This document shows, in pieces, positions 41,042-49,868 of a DNA stretch of 64,000 bases. Position 1 is the first letter of the stretch, and each line of letters begins with the position of its first letter. Source of the DNA: Blastococcus sp. VKM Ac-2987. Lineage in GTDB: Bacteria; Actinomycetota; Actinomycetes; Mycobacteriales; Geodermatophilaceae. The notes beneath the pieces were generated by a model. That model ran no database searches. It saw only the letters and a program-made list of their open reading frames with translations, and was not told the DNA's origin. The position numbers and the translations under genes are program-made. The stretch covers positions 1,426,047-1,490,046 of the forward strand of contig NZ_JAPVBG010000001.1 of assembly GCF_026967805.1 (NCBI RefSeq). Direction: 5' to 3'.

Positions 41042-41061
41042 TACGGTGTGTCGTGGCACAC
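41042..41061 (+). promoter_or_regulatory. acs promoter region with a GTGTG/CACAC palindrome
   Basis: A TACGGT -10 candidate (41042-41047) is followed by GTGTG-N6-CACAC (41046-41061) at the expected transcription start. This is close to, but one base out of register with, the Crp consensus TGTGA-N6-TCACA. Confidence 0.4.
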
Positions 41062-41109
41062 GCTGCACCGCCGCGGACGGCACGCGGCGCCGGACCCGGG
41101 AGGAACCCC

Positions 41110-43056
41110 ATGAGCGAGACGACCCAGGCGGACGGCCGGACCTTCGCGCCGCCCGAGGCCCTCGCGGCCCAGGCGAACGTCGGACCCGACGTCTACGACG
41201 AGGCCGCTCGCGACCGGCTGGCGTTCTGGGCGTCCGCGGCACGCCGGCTGACCTGGGAGCAGGAGTGGGACGAGGTGCTCGACTGGAGCAACCCGCCCTT
41301 CGCCAAGTGGTTCGTCGGCGGCAAGCTCAACGTGGCCTACAACTGCCTCGACCGGCACGTCGAGGCCGGCCACGGCGAGCAGGTGGCCTACCACTGGGAG
41401 GGCGAGCCGGGCGACACCCGCAGCCTCACCTACGCCCAGCTCAAGGACGAGGTCTCCAAGGCCGCCAACGCGCTCACCGAGCTCGGCGTCCGGGCCGGCG
41501 ACCGGGTGGCCATCTACCTGCCGATGATCCCCGAGGCGGTCATCTCGATGCTCGCCTGCGCGCGCATCGGCGCCGTCCACATGGTGGTCTTCGGCGGCTT
41601 CTCGGCCGACGCGCTGGCCAGCCGGCTCGACGACGCCGGCGCCGTCCTGGTCATCACCGCCGACGGCGGCTACCGCCGCGGCGCACCCAGCGCCCTCAAG
41701 CCCGCCGTCGACGACGCGGTGGGCCGCAGCCCCGGCGTCCGCAACGTCGTCGTGGTCAAGCGGACCGAGCAGGACGTGGACTGGACCGAGGGCCGCGACC
41801 TGTGGTGGGACGACGTCGTCGGCCGGCAGTCCGCCGAGCACGAGTGCGAGTTCTTCGACGCCGAGCACCCGCTCTACATCATGTACACGTCGGGCACGAC
41901 GGCGAAGCCGAAGGGCATCCTGCACACCAGCGGCGGCTACCTCACCCAGGTCGCCTACACCCACTGGGCGACCTTCGACCTCAAGCCGGACACCGACGTC
42001 TTCTGGACCGCCGCCGACGTCGGCTGGGTCACCGGCCACAGCTACATCGTCTACGGGCCGCTGGCCAACCGGGCCACCTCGGTCATGTACGAGGGCACCC
42101 CGGAGACCCCGCACCGCGGCCGCTGGTTCGAGCTCGTCCAGAAGTACGGCGTCACGATCCTCTACACCGCGCCGACGGTCATCCGCACGTTCATGAAGTG
42201 GGGCGAGGACGTCCCGGCCGGGTTCGACCTCTCCTCGCTGCGGCTGCTCGGCTCGGTCGGCGAGCCGATCAACCCCGAGGCCTGGCTCTGGTACCACGAG
42301 CACATCGGCGGCGGCCGCTGCCCGATCATGGACACCTGGTGGCAGACCGAGACCGGGGCGCACATGCTCACGCCGCTGCCCGGCGTCACGAACCTCACCC
42401 CCGGCTCGGCCCAGCACCCGTTCCCGGGCATCTCGGCGAAGGTCGTCGACGACGAGGGCAACGAGCTGACCGACGACTCCACCGGCCTGCTGGTGCTCAC
42501 CGAGCCCTGGCCGGCGATGCTGCGCACGATCTGGGGCGACGACGACCGGTACGTCGACACCTACTGGTCGCGGTTCGGGAAGAACGTGTACTTCGCCGGG
42601 GACGGCGCCAAGAAGGACGCCGAGGGCAACATCTGGCTGCTCGGCCGGGTCGACGACGTGATGAACGTGTCCGGCCACCGCATCTCCACCACCGAGGTCG
42701 AGTCCTCGCTGGTCGGCCACCCGACGGTGGCCGAGGCGGCCGTCGTCGGCGCCAGCGACCCGACCACCGGCCAGGGCATCGTCGCCTTCGTCATCCTCCG
42801 CGGGAACGCCGAGGACTCCGGCGACGAGCTGGTGCAGACGCTGCGCAACCACGTCGCCCGCGACATCGGCCCGATCGCCAAGCCGCGGCAGATCATGGTG
42901 GTGCAGGAGCTGCCCAAGACCCGGTCCGGGAAGATCATGCGCCGGCTGCTGCGCGACATCGCCGAGAACCGCGAGCTGGGCGACGTCACCACGCTCACCG
43001 ACTCCTCGGTGATGAACATGATCAAGGACAAGCTGCCCGCCGCTCCGGCCGAGTAG
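41110..43056 (+). CDS. acs: Acetyl-CoA synthetase
   Basis: A 648-residue AMP-forming acetate-CoA ligase for acetate assimilation. Motif 1 is [12 protein letters not shown] near residue 258; motifs for adenylation include [11 protein letters not shown] and GDGAKKD; the C-terminal acetylation-regulated lysine sits in [13 protein letters not shown]. Length matches Acs (about 650). The ATG at 41110 has GGGAGGAA upstream. It lies in the conserved acs-holin-ephE-marP block (Rv3667-Rv3671c). Regulation could involve a palindrome near the -10 and the crp gene 8 kb away, but that is not shown. Confidence 0.96.
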   Translation: MSETTQADGRTFAPPEALAAQANVGPDVYDEAARDRLAFWASAARRLTWEQEWDEVLDWSNPPFAKWFVGGKLNVAYNCLDRHVEAGHGEQVAYHWEGEPGDTRSLTYAQLKDEVSKAANALTELGVRAGDRVAIYLPMIPEAVISMLACARIGAVHMVVFGGFSADALASRLDDAGAVLVITADGGYRRGAPSALKPAVDDAVGRSPGVRNVVVVKRTEQDVDWTEGRDLWWDDVVGRQSAEHECEFFDAEHPLYIMYTSGTTAKPKGILHTSGGYLTQVAYTHWATFDLKPDTDVFWTAADVGWVTGHSYIVYGPLANRATSVMYEGTPETPHRGRWFELVQKYGVTILYTAPTVIRTFMKWGEDVPAGFDLSSLRLLGSVGEPINPEAWLWYHEHIGGGRCPIMDTWWQTETGAHMLTPLPGVTNLTPGSAQHPFPGISAKVVDDEGNELTDDSTGLLVLTEPWPAMLRTIWGDDDRYVDTYWSRFGKNVYFAGDGAKKDAEGNIWLLGRVDDVMNVSGHRISTTEVESSLVGHPTVAEAAVVGASDPTTGQGIVAFVILRGNAEDSGDELVQTLRNHVARDIGPIAKPRQIMVVQELPKTRSGKIMRRLLRDIAENRELGDVTTLTDSSVMNMIKDKLPAAPAE

Positions 43057-43068
43057 CCGGCAACCCCG

Positions 43069-43100
43069 GCCCGGCTCCCCGACCGCCCGGGGAGCCGGGC
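43069..43100 (+). terminator. acs terminator
   Basis: A perfect 13-bp stem (GCCCGGCTCCCCG with CGGGGAGCCGGGC) and 6-nt loop beginning 12 bp after the acs stop; no U-tract. Confidence 0.75.
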
Positions 43101-43126
43101 GGGCGGGCGTCCACGGCCCCGTCCAC

Positions 43127-43153
43127 GACCACCGGGACGCGGTCCCGGTGGTC
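43127..43153 (+). other. Second hairpin upstream of the holin-like gene
   Basis: GACCACCGGGAC pairs perfectly with GTCCCGGTGGTC (12 bp, 3-nt loop), 50 bp before the holin-like start; it may be a second terminator or a 5' untranslated hairpin. Confidence 0.5.
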
Positions 43154-43203
43154 ATGGGGCACGATCGTCCCGACCAGCAGTTCCACCAGAGGAGGAGCCA
43201 CCC

Positions 43204-43704
43204 GTGGCCCACAGTGTGTCGTCGACCCGCACCGACGGGGCCAGCCCGGCCGTCGAGCCCTCCATCGGCACGCTCGTGCAGAGCGCGATGGCCGACGTCT
43301 CGACGCTGGTGCGCAACGAGATCGAGCTGGCCAAGGCCGAGATCGGCGCCTCGGCGAAGAAGGGCGGCATCGGCGCCGCGGCGTTCGCCGCGGCCGGCGT
43401 GTTCGCCGCCTTCGCCGGCATCTTCTTCTTCATCGCCCTGGCCGAGTTCCTCACCTGGCTCGGCCTCGCGCGGTGGATCTCCTACCTCATCGTCTTCGTG
43501 CTGCTGCTCGCGCTGGCCGGCGTCGCCGCGCTCGTCGGCCGGAAGATGATCAAGAAGATCGAGAAGCCCGAGCGGACGATGGAGTCGCTGCGCGAGCTGC
43601 CGGAGGTCATGCACCGCGAGGCCCCCGGCGCCCGGCACCGCGAGGTCCCGGTCGTCAGCGGCGGCAAGGTCGAGCTGCGCACCAACGAGCCCTACCGGGT
43701 CTGA
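43204..43704 (+). CDS. Phage-holin-family (Rv3669-type) membrane protein
   Basis: A 166-residue protein with an N-terminal amphipathic helix (residues 20-55, VQSAMADVSTLVRNEIELAKA), two hydrophobic helices with a short loop (about 58-85 and 92-112: GIGAAAFAAAGVFAAFAGIFF in part, then YLIVFVLLLALAGVAALVG), and a charged C-terminus ending in a conserved-looking EKPERTMESLRELPEV. It matches the actinobacterial Holin_3-6 superfamily, Rv3669 position. Its cellular role is unknown and a lytic role is unlikely for a core chromosomal gene. The GTG at 43204 follows AGAGGAGGAG. Confidence 0.88.
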   Translation: MAHSVSSTRTDGASPAVEPSIGTLVQSAMADVSTLVRNEIELAKAEIGASAKKGGIGAAAFAAAGVFAAFAGIFFFIALAEFLTWLGLARWISYLIVFVLLLALAGVAALVGRKMIKKIEKPERTMESLRELPEVMHREAPGARHREVPVVSGGKVELRTNEPYRV

Positions 43705-43709
43705 GGCCG

Positions 43710-44639
43710 GTGACCGTCCCCCCGGACGGCCGTCCCGACGCCACGAGCGTCCTGCTCCCCGGACCCTGGACCCACCGCGACATCTCCGCCAACGGCGTGC
43801 GCCTGCACGCGGCGGAGGCCGGTGAGGGGCCGCTGGTCCTGCTGCTCCACGGCTTCCCGCAGTTCTGGTGGACCTGGCGGTCGCAGCTGACCGCTCTGGC
43901 CGACGCGGGCTTCCGCGCGGTGGCCCCGGACCTGCGCGGCTACGGAGCCAGCGACAAGCCGCCCCGCGGGTACGACCTGCCCACCCTCTCGGCCGACGTC
44001 GCGGCGCTGGTGCGGGCGCTCGGGGAGCGCGACGCCGTGGTGGTCGGCCACGACTGGGGCGGCCTGCTGGGCTGGACCATGGCCGCCCTGCACCCCCGGG
44101 TGGTGCAGCGGCTCGTCGTCGTCTCGATGGCCCACCCGCGGCTGCTGCGGGCCGGGATGACCCACCGCCGGCAGCGCAAGGCGTTGCGGCACGCGCTCGG
44201 CTTCCAGGTGCCGCGGCTGCCCGAGCGCCGGCTGACCCGCCTCGACGACGACCCGGTCGCGGACCTGATGCAGCGCTGGGCCGGCCCTGACTGGGCCCGC
44301 ACCGCCGATTTCGCCGCCGCCGTGGACCGGTACCGCTCGGCGGCGCGGATCCCGCAGGCCGCCTACGGCGCGATGGAGTACTACCGCTGGGCCGGCCGGT
44401 CGCAGGTGCGGCCCGACGGCCTCCGCTACGCCCGCCGGATGGCGGCGCCGATCACCGCGCCGACGCTGCAGCTGCACGGCGCGGTGGACCCCTACGTCCT
44501 GCCGGAGACCGCCCGGGGGTCCGGCCGGTACGTCGCGGGCGCCTACGAGTGGCGCACGCTGCCCGGTGTCGGCCACTTCCCGCAGGAGGAGGTCCCGGAC
44601 ACCGTCAGCCGGGCCGTCGTCGACTGGGCCCGCGGCTAG
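43710..44639 (+). CDS. ephE: Alpha/beta-fold hydrolase (EphE-like epoxide hydrolase)
   Basis: A 309-residue hydrolase. The oxyanion motif LLHGFPQFWWTW is near residue 55; the nucleophile Asp is in VVVGHDWGGLLGW near residue 118; the lid around residues 150-215 is helical; the charge-relay His is in PGVGHFPQEE. Tyr residues in a MEYYRWAG segment would act as epoxide proton donors. Position is Rv3670 (ephE). The substrate is not known. GTG start 5 bp after the previous stop, so co-transcribed with the holin-like gene. Confidence 0.88.
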   Translation: MTVPPDGRPDATSVLLPGPWTHRDISANGVRLHAAEAGEGPLVLLLHGFPQFWWTWRSQLTALADAGFRAVAPDLRGYGASDKPPRGYDLPTLSADVAALVRALGERDAVVVGHDWGGLLGWTMAALHPRVVQRLVVVSMAHPRLLRAGMTHRRQRKALRHALGFQVPRLPERRLTRLDDDPVADLMQRWAGPDWARTADFAAAVDRYRSAARIPQAAYGAMEYYRWAGRSQVRPDGLRYARRMAAPITAPTLQLHGAVDPYVLPETARGSGRYVAGAYEWRTLPGVGHFPQEEVPDTVSRAVVDWARG

Positions 44640-44649
44640 CTGACCGGCC

Positions 44650-44675
44650 GGCCCTCCCGCGAGCGGAGCAGGGCC
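44650..44675. terminator. Imperfect hairpin between convergent genes
   Basis: GGCCCTCC...GGAG-C-AGGGCC forms an interrupted stem between the hydrolase stop (44639) and the protease stop (44678); likely terminates both directions. Confidence 0.45.
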
Positions 44676-44677
44676 CG

Positions 44678-45859
44678 CTACTCGCAGGCTCCGGTGCCGA
44701 CCTCGGCCAGGGACCGGCTGCCCTGCGCGGCCGCCCCGGCCACCTGCGGGCCGGTGAGCGCGTAGCCGGTCTCCGGGTCGTCGATCGCCGAGGCGAACAC
44801 GACCCCGAGGACGCTGCCGTCGGGTGCGAACAGCGGCCCCCCGGAGTTGCCGGCGCGCACCTGGCCGTAGAGGGCGTAGACGTCGCGGACCACGGTCTGC
44901 GTGTTGCGGAAGTCGGGGCCGCTGATGTCGCCGCGGTCCCGGACGCGGGCCGCGCCGACGTAGAGGGGCCCGCCGCCGGGGTAGCCCATGATGATCGCGT
45001 CGTCGCCGGAGTCCGCGGACTCCGGCGTGAAGCGCAGCGGCACCTGCGGCAGCCCCGGCACCGCGAGCACCGCCACGTCGATCTCCTCGTCGACCAGGAC
45101 GGGGACGGCGTCGTACTCCTGGCCCTCCGCGAGGACGACCGGATCGGTGACGCCGGCCAGCACGTGGGCGTTGGTCATGACCCGCTCGGGCGCGTAGACG
45201 AAGCCCGACCCGTCGATCTGCCGGGAGCAGGACGGCGCGACGCCCTGGATCTTCACCACCGACCCCTGCACCGAGGTGACGACCTCGCTGCTCCGCAGCG
45301 CCGGGTCCGGCGCCGGGACGGCGCGCGCATCGGTCGGGGTGAGCGGATCGAGGACGTCGGGCAGCCCGCGCCGGTCGATGGCCTCGCGGAGATCCTCGTA
45401 GACGGCGCGGACGCCGTCGGGCACCGCCCGGTCGACGGCCTGCACCAGCGCCGACTGCCGGACCTGGCTGGCCACCTGCGGGAACGGCGAGCTGGCCAGA
45501 GGTGAGGCGACCATCCAGGCGACCAGGAGCACCGAGGCCGCCGACACCACCGCACCGGCGACCGAGTCGACCATCTCGGCCGGCTCCCAGGTGACCCGGG
45601 AGCGCACCGCCCGGCCCACCGCGCCGGCCAGGATCTGGCCCAGGAGCGCCCCGGCCAGCACCACGACCAGCGCGGCGAACACCCGCGAGACGCTGGAGCC
45701 GTCGATGCGGTCGGCCACCGGTCCGGCCAGCTGCGCACCGAGCACCGCGCCGCCCAGGAAGCCGAGGATCGAGGTGGCGGAGACGAGCAGGCCCTGGCGG
45801 AAACCGGAGAGCGCGAACAGCAGGGCGAGGACGATCAGGACCAGGTCGACGAGGGACAC
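44678..45859 (-). CDS. marP: MarP-type membrane-anchored serine protease
   Basis: A 393-residue protein with four N-terminal membrane helices of CvpA type (about 5-120) and a periplasmic trypsin-like domain from about residue 185. The catalytic triad is seen as TNAHVL (His), DVAVLAV (Asp) and VRAGNSGGPLF (Ser). M. tuberculosis MarP (Rv3671c) has the same layout and is needed for acid resistance. Two Cys in the protease domain (SCSR and the C-terminal ACE) could form the conserved disulfide. GTG start at 45859. Confidence 0.93.
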   Translation of the reverse strand: MSLVDLVLIVLALLFALSGFRQGLLVSATSILGFLGGAVLGAQLAGPVADRIDGSSVSRVFAALVVVLAGALLGQILAGAVGRAVRSRVTWEPAEMVDSVAGAVVSAASVLLVAWMVASPLASSPFPQVASQVRQSALVQAVDRAVPDGVRAVYEDLREAIDRRGLPDVLDPLTPTDARAVPAPDPALRSSEVVTSVQGSVVKIQGVAPSCSRQIDGSGFVYAPERVMTNAHVLAGVTDPVVLAEGQEYDAVPVLVDEEIDVAVLAVPGLPQVPLRFTPESADSGDDAIIMGYPGGGPLYVGAARVRDRGDISGPDFRNTQTVVRDVYALYGQVRAGNSGGPLFAPDGSVLGVVFASAIDDPETGYALTGPQVAGAAAQGSRSLAEVGTGACE

Positions 45860-45945
45860 TCAGTGCTCCCGCTCGGCGCCGGACGCGGTCCGCTCCCCGA
45901 TCGCCGGCGCCCCCTGCGGTGCTGCTGCGCCCGTCGCGATCGCGG

Positions 45946-46395
45946 TCACCCGCTGACCGTCATCGTGCCCACCTGCCCGAGCTGCACGTGGAAGGTGCAG
46001 GCGAACGGGTACTCGCCCGGCGTCGTCACCTCGAACTCGACGGTCTCCTCCTGCCCGGGGGCGAGGAAGGCGACGCCGGCGTCGATCGGGGCCGGCAGCT
46101 CGTCGTCGGTGTACTCGAGGTTGTGGGTCATCTCGTCGGCCGCGTTGACCACCGTCAGCCGCACGCGGCCGGGGTCGACGGTGAACGTGTCGGGGTAGAA
46201 CTCGTAGTCGTCCCTGGTCTCGACGGTGACCTCCTGGACGCCGTCGGCAGCGACGGTCACCTCCCCGAGGCCCTCGGTGGACGGCGCGGCCGGCGCCGGC
46301 TCCTCGCCGCCCCCGCAGCCGGTCAGCACGCCCGCGACCAGGGCCGCCCCGGCGCCCACCGAAGCGGCCCGTCGCCGCCACCTCCACGCGCTCAT
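45946..46395 (-). CDS. Cupredoxin-domain lipoprotein
   Basis: A 149-residue secreted lipoprotein (lipobox VLTGC, Cys at about residue 27) with a cupredoxin fold from about residue 50. Copper ligands can be seen as the His of EMTHNLEY and the C-x2-H-x6-M of CTFHVQLGQVGTM, so a type 1 copper site is likely. It lies between the MarP and Nudix genes; the ATG overlaps the Nudix stop by 4 bp. Its partner in electron transfer is unknown. Confidence 0.85.
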   Translation of the reverse strand: MSAWRWRRRAASVGAGAALVAGVLTGCGGGEEPAPAAPSTEGLGEVTVAADGVQEVTVETRDDYEFYPDTFTVDPGRVRLTVVNAADEMTHNLEYTDDELPAPIDAGVAFLAPGQEETVEFEVTTPGEYPFACTFHVQLGQVGTMTVSG

Positions 46396-47153
46396 CGGGG
46401 CCGAACCGTACGCGTCGGAGCGCCGTCGGGCGGGGGATCGGCCACCGTCGGCGCGGCGGCATCCCCTGCCTCGTCGTCGTCCCCCGAGCCCGGGAGGGTG
46501 TAGGGCCGCAGCATCGCCTCGGGGATCGGGCGGACGTCGCGCTCGTCCCAGGGCCGGGCGAGGCCGGCCGCCTCCAGGATCGCCTCCAGCAGCCCGGCGG
46601 TGAAGCCCCAGACCAGCATGTCGGCCACCGCGAAGGCCGGCCCGACGTAGCCCGACGGGTGCCGCAGCCGGAACCGGTTGCCCGGGTCCGCCAGCTCGGC
46701 GAGCGGCACCCGCGCCACGCGGGCGACCTCGTGCGGATCGCCGACGCTGACGTCGCGCGGGTCGTCCCACCAGCCCACCACCGGTACGACCAGCCGGTCC
46801 GACGGCGGCAGGTAGAGCTCCTGCAGCGTGGCGAGCACCCGCACGCCGTCGGGGTCGATCCCGGCCTCCTCGTGCGCCTCGCGCAGCGCCGTCCCCACCG
46901 GGTAGTCGTCACCGGGATCGACCCCGCCGCCCGGAAAGGCCGGCTGGCCGGCGTGGCTGCGCAGGTGCGCGGACTTCTCGATGAGCAGCACGTCGGGGCC
47001 CGCCGCGCTCTCGCCGAAGAGGATCAGCACCGCCGACCGGCGCGCGGTGGCGGTCGCCTTCGGCATGCGGTGGCGCAGCGGCAGGTCGGCGGCGGCGTCC
47101 AGCAGCCGGTGGAGGTAGGCCGGGAGCCCGTCGACGTCCGGCCCGGCGCTCAC
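46392..47153 (-). CDS. Nudix hydrolase, CoA pyrophosphatase-like
   Basis: A 253-residue Nudix protein (Rv3672c position). The Nudix box spans GGGVDPGDDYPVGTALREAHEEAGI (longer than the piece G-x5-E-x7-REAHEEAG seen near residue 80), preceded by the CoA-pyrophosphatase signature LLIEKSAHLRSHAGQPAFPGG. The NUDIX extra motif after the box is LPPSDRLVVPVVGW. CoA pyrophosphatases clear damaged or excess CoA; the assignment follows the UPF0035-like pattern LRSHxGQ(P/V)AFPGG. GTG start overlaps the TlpA stop by 4 bp. Confidence 0.87.
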   Translation of the reverse strand: MSAGPDVDGLPAYLHRLLDAAADLPLRHRMPKATATARRSAVLILFGESAAGPDVLLIEKSAHLRSHAGQPAFPGGGVDPGDDYPVGTALREAHEEAGIDPDGVRVLATLQELYLPPSDRLVVPVVGWWDDPRDVSVGDPHEVARVARVPLAELADPGNRFRLRHPSGYVGPAFAVADMLVWGFTAGLLEAILEAAGLARPWDERDVRPIPEAMLRPYTLPGSGDDDEAGDAAAPTVADPPPDGAPTRTVRPR

Positions 47154-47728
47154 GGCTGCACCCCGAGGTGCTCGGCGACCAGGCTCCGGAGCTCGTCGAC
47201 CGAGGAGACCGGTCCGGCCTCGGTGTGCACCAGGGCACCGTCGGCGTCGACGAAGTAGGTGAACGGCAGCACGTTGAGGCCCAGCTCCGCCATCAACTCC
47301 CCCTGGCCGTCGAACGCGCTGGGGAACGTGACCCCGGCGTCCTCGGCGAAGGAGGCGGCCTGCGGCAGCCCGTCCTTGCTGATCAGACCGACCACCCGCA
47401 CCTGGTCACCGGCGGCCGCGGCGAACTCCTGCAGGATCGGCATCTCCTCCCGGCACGGCGCGCACCAGCTCCCCCACAGGTTGACGACCATCGGCGTGCC
47501 CGGCGCCCGGGCGAGGTCGAGGGAACCGCCGCCGGGGCAGTCGAAGGAGAGGGCGGGCAGCCGCTCGGCGCCCACCGCCTCGGCGTCGGGCTGCTCGGGG
47601 CAGGCCGTCAGCGCGGCGACCGGCGCGGAGGTGGGGGACGGCGCCGCGGCGGTGCTCTCGTCGTCGGCGGTGCAGCCACCGAGCAGCACGGCGCCGACCA
47701 GGCCGAGCACCGGCAGGACCCGGCGCAT
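47150..47728 (-). CDS. TlpA/ResA-like thioredoxin lipoprotein
   Basis: A 192-residue extracytoplasmic thiol-disulfide protein. The lipobox is LLGGC (Cys at about residue 19); the thioredoxin fold holds WGSWCAPCREE, a WCxxC site near residue 90, and the cis-proline is in LPFTYF. Two further cysteines near residues 43 and 64 precede the domain. It matches Rv3673c in position. It probably reduces disulfides in cytochrome maturation or envelope proteins. The ATG overlaps the nth stop by 1 bp (TGATG). Confidence 0.9.
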   Translation of the reverse strand: MRRVLPVLGLVGAVLLGGCTADDESTAAAPSPTSAPVAALTACPEQPDAEAVGAERLPALSFDCPGGGSLDLARAPGTPMVVNLWGSWCAPCREEMPILQEFAAAAGDQVRVVGLISKDGLPQAASFAEDAGVTFPSAFDGQGELMAELGLNVLPFTYFVDADGALVHTEAGPVSSVDELRSLVAEHLGVQP

Positions 47729-48528
47729 CACTCGGTGTCCGAGGCGGTCGGGGTCTTCACGAGCGCCAGCGCGACCTCCGGGTCGACCGGGCCGATGCCG
47801 AACGACGGGCACCACTGCGCCAGCCCGCACGCGCCGCAGGCGGCCTTCTTGGCGTGGCAGACCCGCCGCCCGTGGAAGATCACCCGGTGGCTGAAGTCGG
47901 TCCAGTCCTTCTTCGGGACCAGCTGCGCGATCTCGGCCTCGACCTTGACCGGGTCCTCCTCCGCGGTCCAGCCGAACCGGCGCACGAGCCGGCCGAAGTG
48001 GGTGTCGACCGTCAGGCCCGGGACACCGAAGGCGTTGCCCAGGACGACGTTCGCCGTCTTGCGGCCCACCCCCGGCAGGGTGACCAGGTCGGCCATCCGC
48101 GCCGGCACCTCGCCGTCGAAGCGCTCGACCAGCGCCTGGCTCAGGCCCAGCACGGAGTTCGCCTTCGCCCGGAAGAAGCCGGTGGGCTTGAGGACGGCCT
48201 CCAGGTCCTCCCGGTCGGCACCGGCGAGGGCGACCGCGTCCGGGTACCTCGCGAAGAGCGCGGGCGTCACCTTGTTGACCGTCTTGTCCGTGGTCTGCGC
48301 CGAGAGGACGGTGGCCACCAGCAGTTCGAAGGCGTTCGTGAAGTCCAGCTCGCAGTGGGCGTCGGGGTGGATGACCGCCAGCTCGCGGGCCATCCGCCGG
48401 GCCCGGCGGGTCCGGCTCAGCGGCGTCTCGCCCGGGTCGAACGGGGAGGCTCCGGTCAGCGCCGCGCGGGTGGGGCGCCGGGCTCGGGTGGGGCGCGCGT
48501 AGGCCGGTGGGGACGCGGGTGCGGACAC
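47728..48528 (-). CDS. nth: Endonuclease III (DNA glycosylase/AP lyase)
   Basis: A 266-residue base-excision repair enzyme that removes oxidised pyrimidines and cuts at AP sites. The catalytic Lys lies in [12 protein letters not shown], the helix-hairpin-helix is [13 protein letters not shown], the Asp is in TVDTHFGRL, and the iron-sulfur cluster cysteines follow as C-x6-C-x2-C-x5-C near the C-terminus. It starts with a 45-residue Arg/Pro-rich extension before the glycosylase fold, as in several actinobacteria. The GTG at 48528 is set by a leaderless TACCCT box. Confidence 0.95.
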   Translation of the reverse strand: MSAPASPPAYARPTRARRPTRAALTGASPFDPGETPLSRTRRARRMARELAVIHPDAHCELDFTNAFELLVATVLSAQTTDKTVNKVTPALFARYPDAVALAGADREDLEAVLKPTGFFRAKANSVLGLSQALVERFDGEVPARMADLVTLPGVGRKTANVVLGNAFGVPGLTVDTHFGRLVRRFGWTAEEDPVKVEAEIAQLVPKKDWTDFSHRVIFHGRRVCHAKKAACGACGLAQWCPSFGIGPVDPEVALALVKTPTASDTE

Positions 48529-48535
48529 GCGGTCG

Positions 48536-48541
48536 AGGGTA
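48536..48541 (-). promoter_or_regulatory. -10 box of a leaderless promoter for nth
   Basis: TACCCT on the minus strand, 7 nt before the GTG at 48528; heads the nth-tlpA-nudix-cupredoxin-marP operon. Confidence 0.6.
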
Positions 48542-48627
48542 TGCGGCCCTGCCGACCGTCTCGTGCCGTGCCACCATGGGGCCGGACCGCTCCCCCCGGT
48601 TCCGTCGACGACGCAGAGGAGGTCGGG

Positions 48628-48870
48628 ATGGTCGCCCTCAGTGTCATCCTGTTCCCGCCGCTGCTGATCGCGTTCCTGCTGGTCATGGAGCGGGTCGAGG
48701 AACCCCTCCGCCGCCCGGCGTCCCCCCGCGAGGTCAGCGAGTTCCTCAACACGGCCACGCCCGGTGAGGTGGACACCCTCGCCACGTCCGGCCTCCGGCG
48801 GGCGCTGTCCCGCTGGCGGCGGCGCCGCAGCGGTGGCCGGCGGCGGTCGGAGAACCCCCCGATGGTCTGA
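48628..48870 (+). CDS. Small membrane-anchored protein in the Rv3675 position
   Basis: An 80-residue protein with an N-terminal hydrophobic helix (about 4-20, [19 protein letters not shown]), a short conserved-looking middle ([30 protein letters not shown]) and an Arg/Ser-rich C-terminus. It sits between nth and crp, as does Rv3675 in M. tuberculosis. No function is known. The ATG at 48628 has GAGGAGG 6 nt upstream, which supports translation of this short frame. Confidence 0.72.
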   Translation: MVALSVILFPPLLIAFLLVMERVEEPLRRPASPREVSEFLNTATPGEVDTLATSGLRRALSRWRRRRSGGRRRSENPPMV

Positions 48871-48887
48871 TCCGGCGCTGCGCCGGA
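48871..48887 (+). terminator. Short hairpin after the Rv3675-position gene
   Basis: TCCGGCG-CTG-CGCCGGA begins right after the stop codon. Confidence 0.5.
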
Positions 48888-48955
48888 ACGGCCCTCCCTC
48901 GCTCCGACGGGCGAGCCGCCCGCCCACCGAACGGGTGACCGACCGCACAGACGCC

Positions 48956-48961
48956 TAGACT
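48956..48961 (+). promoter_or_regulatory. Candidate crp -10 box
   Basis: TAGACT lies 51 nt before the crp GTG at 49013. A TGTGA half-site occurs at about 48996 in the leader; no full Crp palindrome is present. Confidence 0.4.
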
Positions 48962-49012
48962 CGCTCCGGGCGCGGGCATCCCTGCGTCGCAGACAGTGTG
49001 AGAGGACGTGCA

Positions 49013-49687
49013 GTGGACGAGGTGCTGGCTCAGTCGGGGCTCTTCCAGGGGCTCTCCGAGGACGCGGTGGACCCCGTCATCAGCCGGCTCGAGACGATCA
49101 CCCTCCCCCGGGGCCGGGTGGTCTTCAACGAGGGCGAGCCGGGCGACAGCCTCTACATCGTCATGACCGGCAAGATCAAGCTCTCCCGCCGCTCGCCCGA
49201 CGGCCGGGAGAACGTGCTCGCGGTCATGGGCCCCTCGGACCAGTTCGGCGAGCTGTCGGTCTTCGACCCGGGTCCGCGCACCGCCACCGCCACCGCGGTC
49301 ACCGACGTCAAGCTGGCCCGCATGCCGCAGTCGGTGCTGCTGCCGTGGATCGAGGCGCACCCGGAGATCGGTGAGCAGCTGCTGCGCGTGCTGGCCCGCC
49401 GCCTGCGCCGCACCAACGACTCCGTCGCCGACCTGATCTTCACCGACGTCCCCGGCCGCGTGGCCAAGGCGCTGCTGCAGATGGCCGACCGCTTCGGCAG
49501 CCGCGACTCCGACGGGCTGCGGGTCAAGCACGACCTCACCCAGGAGGAGCTGGCCCAGCTGGTCGGCGCCTCGCGCGAGACGGTGAACAAGGCGCTGGCC
49601 GACTTCGTGCACCGCGGCTGGATCCAGCTGCAGGGCAAGTCCGTCGTCGTCCTCGACGAGGAGCGCCTGCGCCGCCGCGCGCGCTGA
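49013..49687 (+). CDS. crp: Crp/Fnr-family cAMP receptor regulator
   Basis: A 224-residue transcription factor. The N-terminal cyclic-nucleotide domain includes [20 protein letters not shown] and [18 protein letters not shown], with the Arg and Gly-Glu-Leu of the phosphate-binding cassette. The C-terminal helix-turn-helix has [21 protein letters not shown]. It matches M. tuberculosis Rv3676 and actinobacterial Crp. The GTG at 49013 has GAGAGG upstream; an in-frame start at 48998 is possible. No cyclase gene is in the window. Confidence 0.95.
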   Translation: MDEVLAQSGLFQGLSEDAVDPVISRLETITLPRGRVVFNEGEPGDSLYIVMTGKIKLSRRSPDGRENVLAVMGPSDQFGELSVFDPGPRTATATAVTDVKLARMPQSVLLPWIEAHPEIGEQLLRVLARRLRRTNDSVADLIFTDVPGRVAKALLQMADRFGSRDSDGLRVKHDLTQEELAQLVGASRETVNKALADFVHRGWIQLQGKSVVVLDEERLRRRAR

Positions 49688-49705
49688 CCCCCCGAGCGTC
49701 GAACC

Positions 49706-49742
49706 AGCGAGGCCCGGAACCGCTCAGGTTCCGGGCCTCGCT
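49706..49742 (+). terminator. crp terminator
   Basis: A perfect 16-bp stem (AGCGAGGCCCGGAACC with its complement) and 5-nt loop, 19 bp after the crp stop. The following 110 bp contain two CTGCAG sites and no gene. Confidence 0.8.
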
Positions 49743-49851
49743 CGTTCATGCCTGCGCCCGCGCCGCTCCGGGGGTCGATCTCGCGCTCACCGAGTCCTGC
49801 AGAACCCCTGCAGCACGAAAAGAACCCCCAGAGCCAACGCCTGGCCGCGGT

Positions 49852-49868
49852 GTGACGCGGAGCGTCAC
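49852..49868 (-). terminator. Short hairpin over the stop of the second Nudix gene
   Basis: GTGACGC-GGA-GCGTCAC (7-bp stem) overlaps the stop codon at 49865-49867. Confidence 0.4.

Noticed and set aside
39331-43638. A 1435-codon minus-strand frame
   Set aside because: Only the last 283 codons (DODA dioxygenase) look like a protein; the rest is antisense to acs and the holin-like gene, with repetitive Gly/Arg/Asp/Val composition.
48990-49012. A full Crp site for autoregulation before crp
   Set aside because: Only one TGTGA half is present; the matching TCACA half at N6 is absent.
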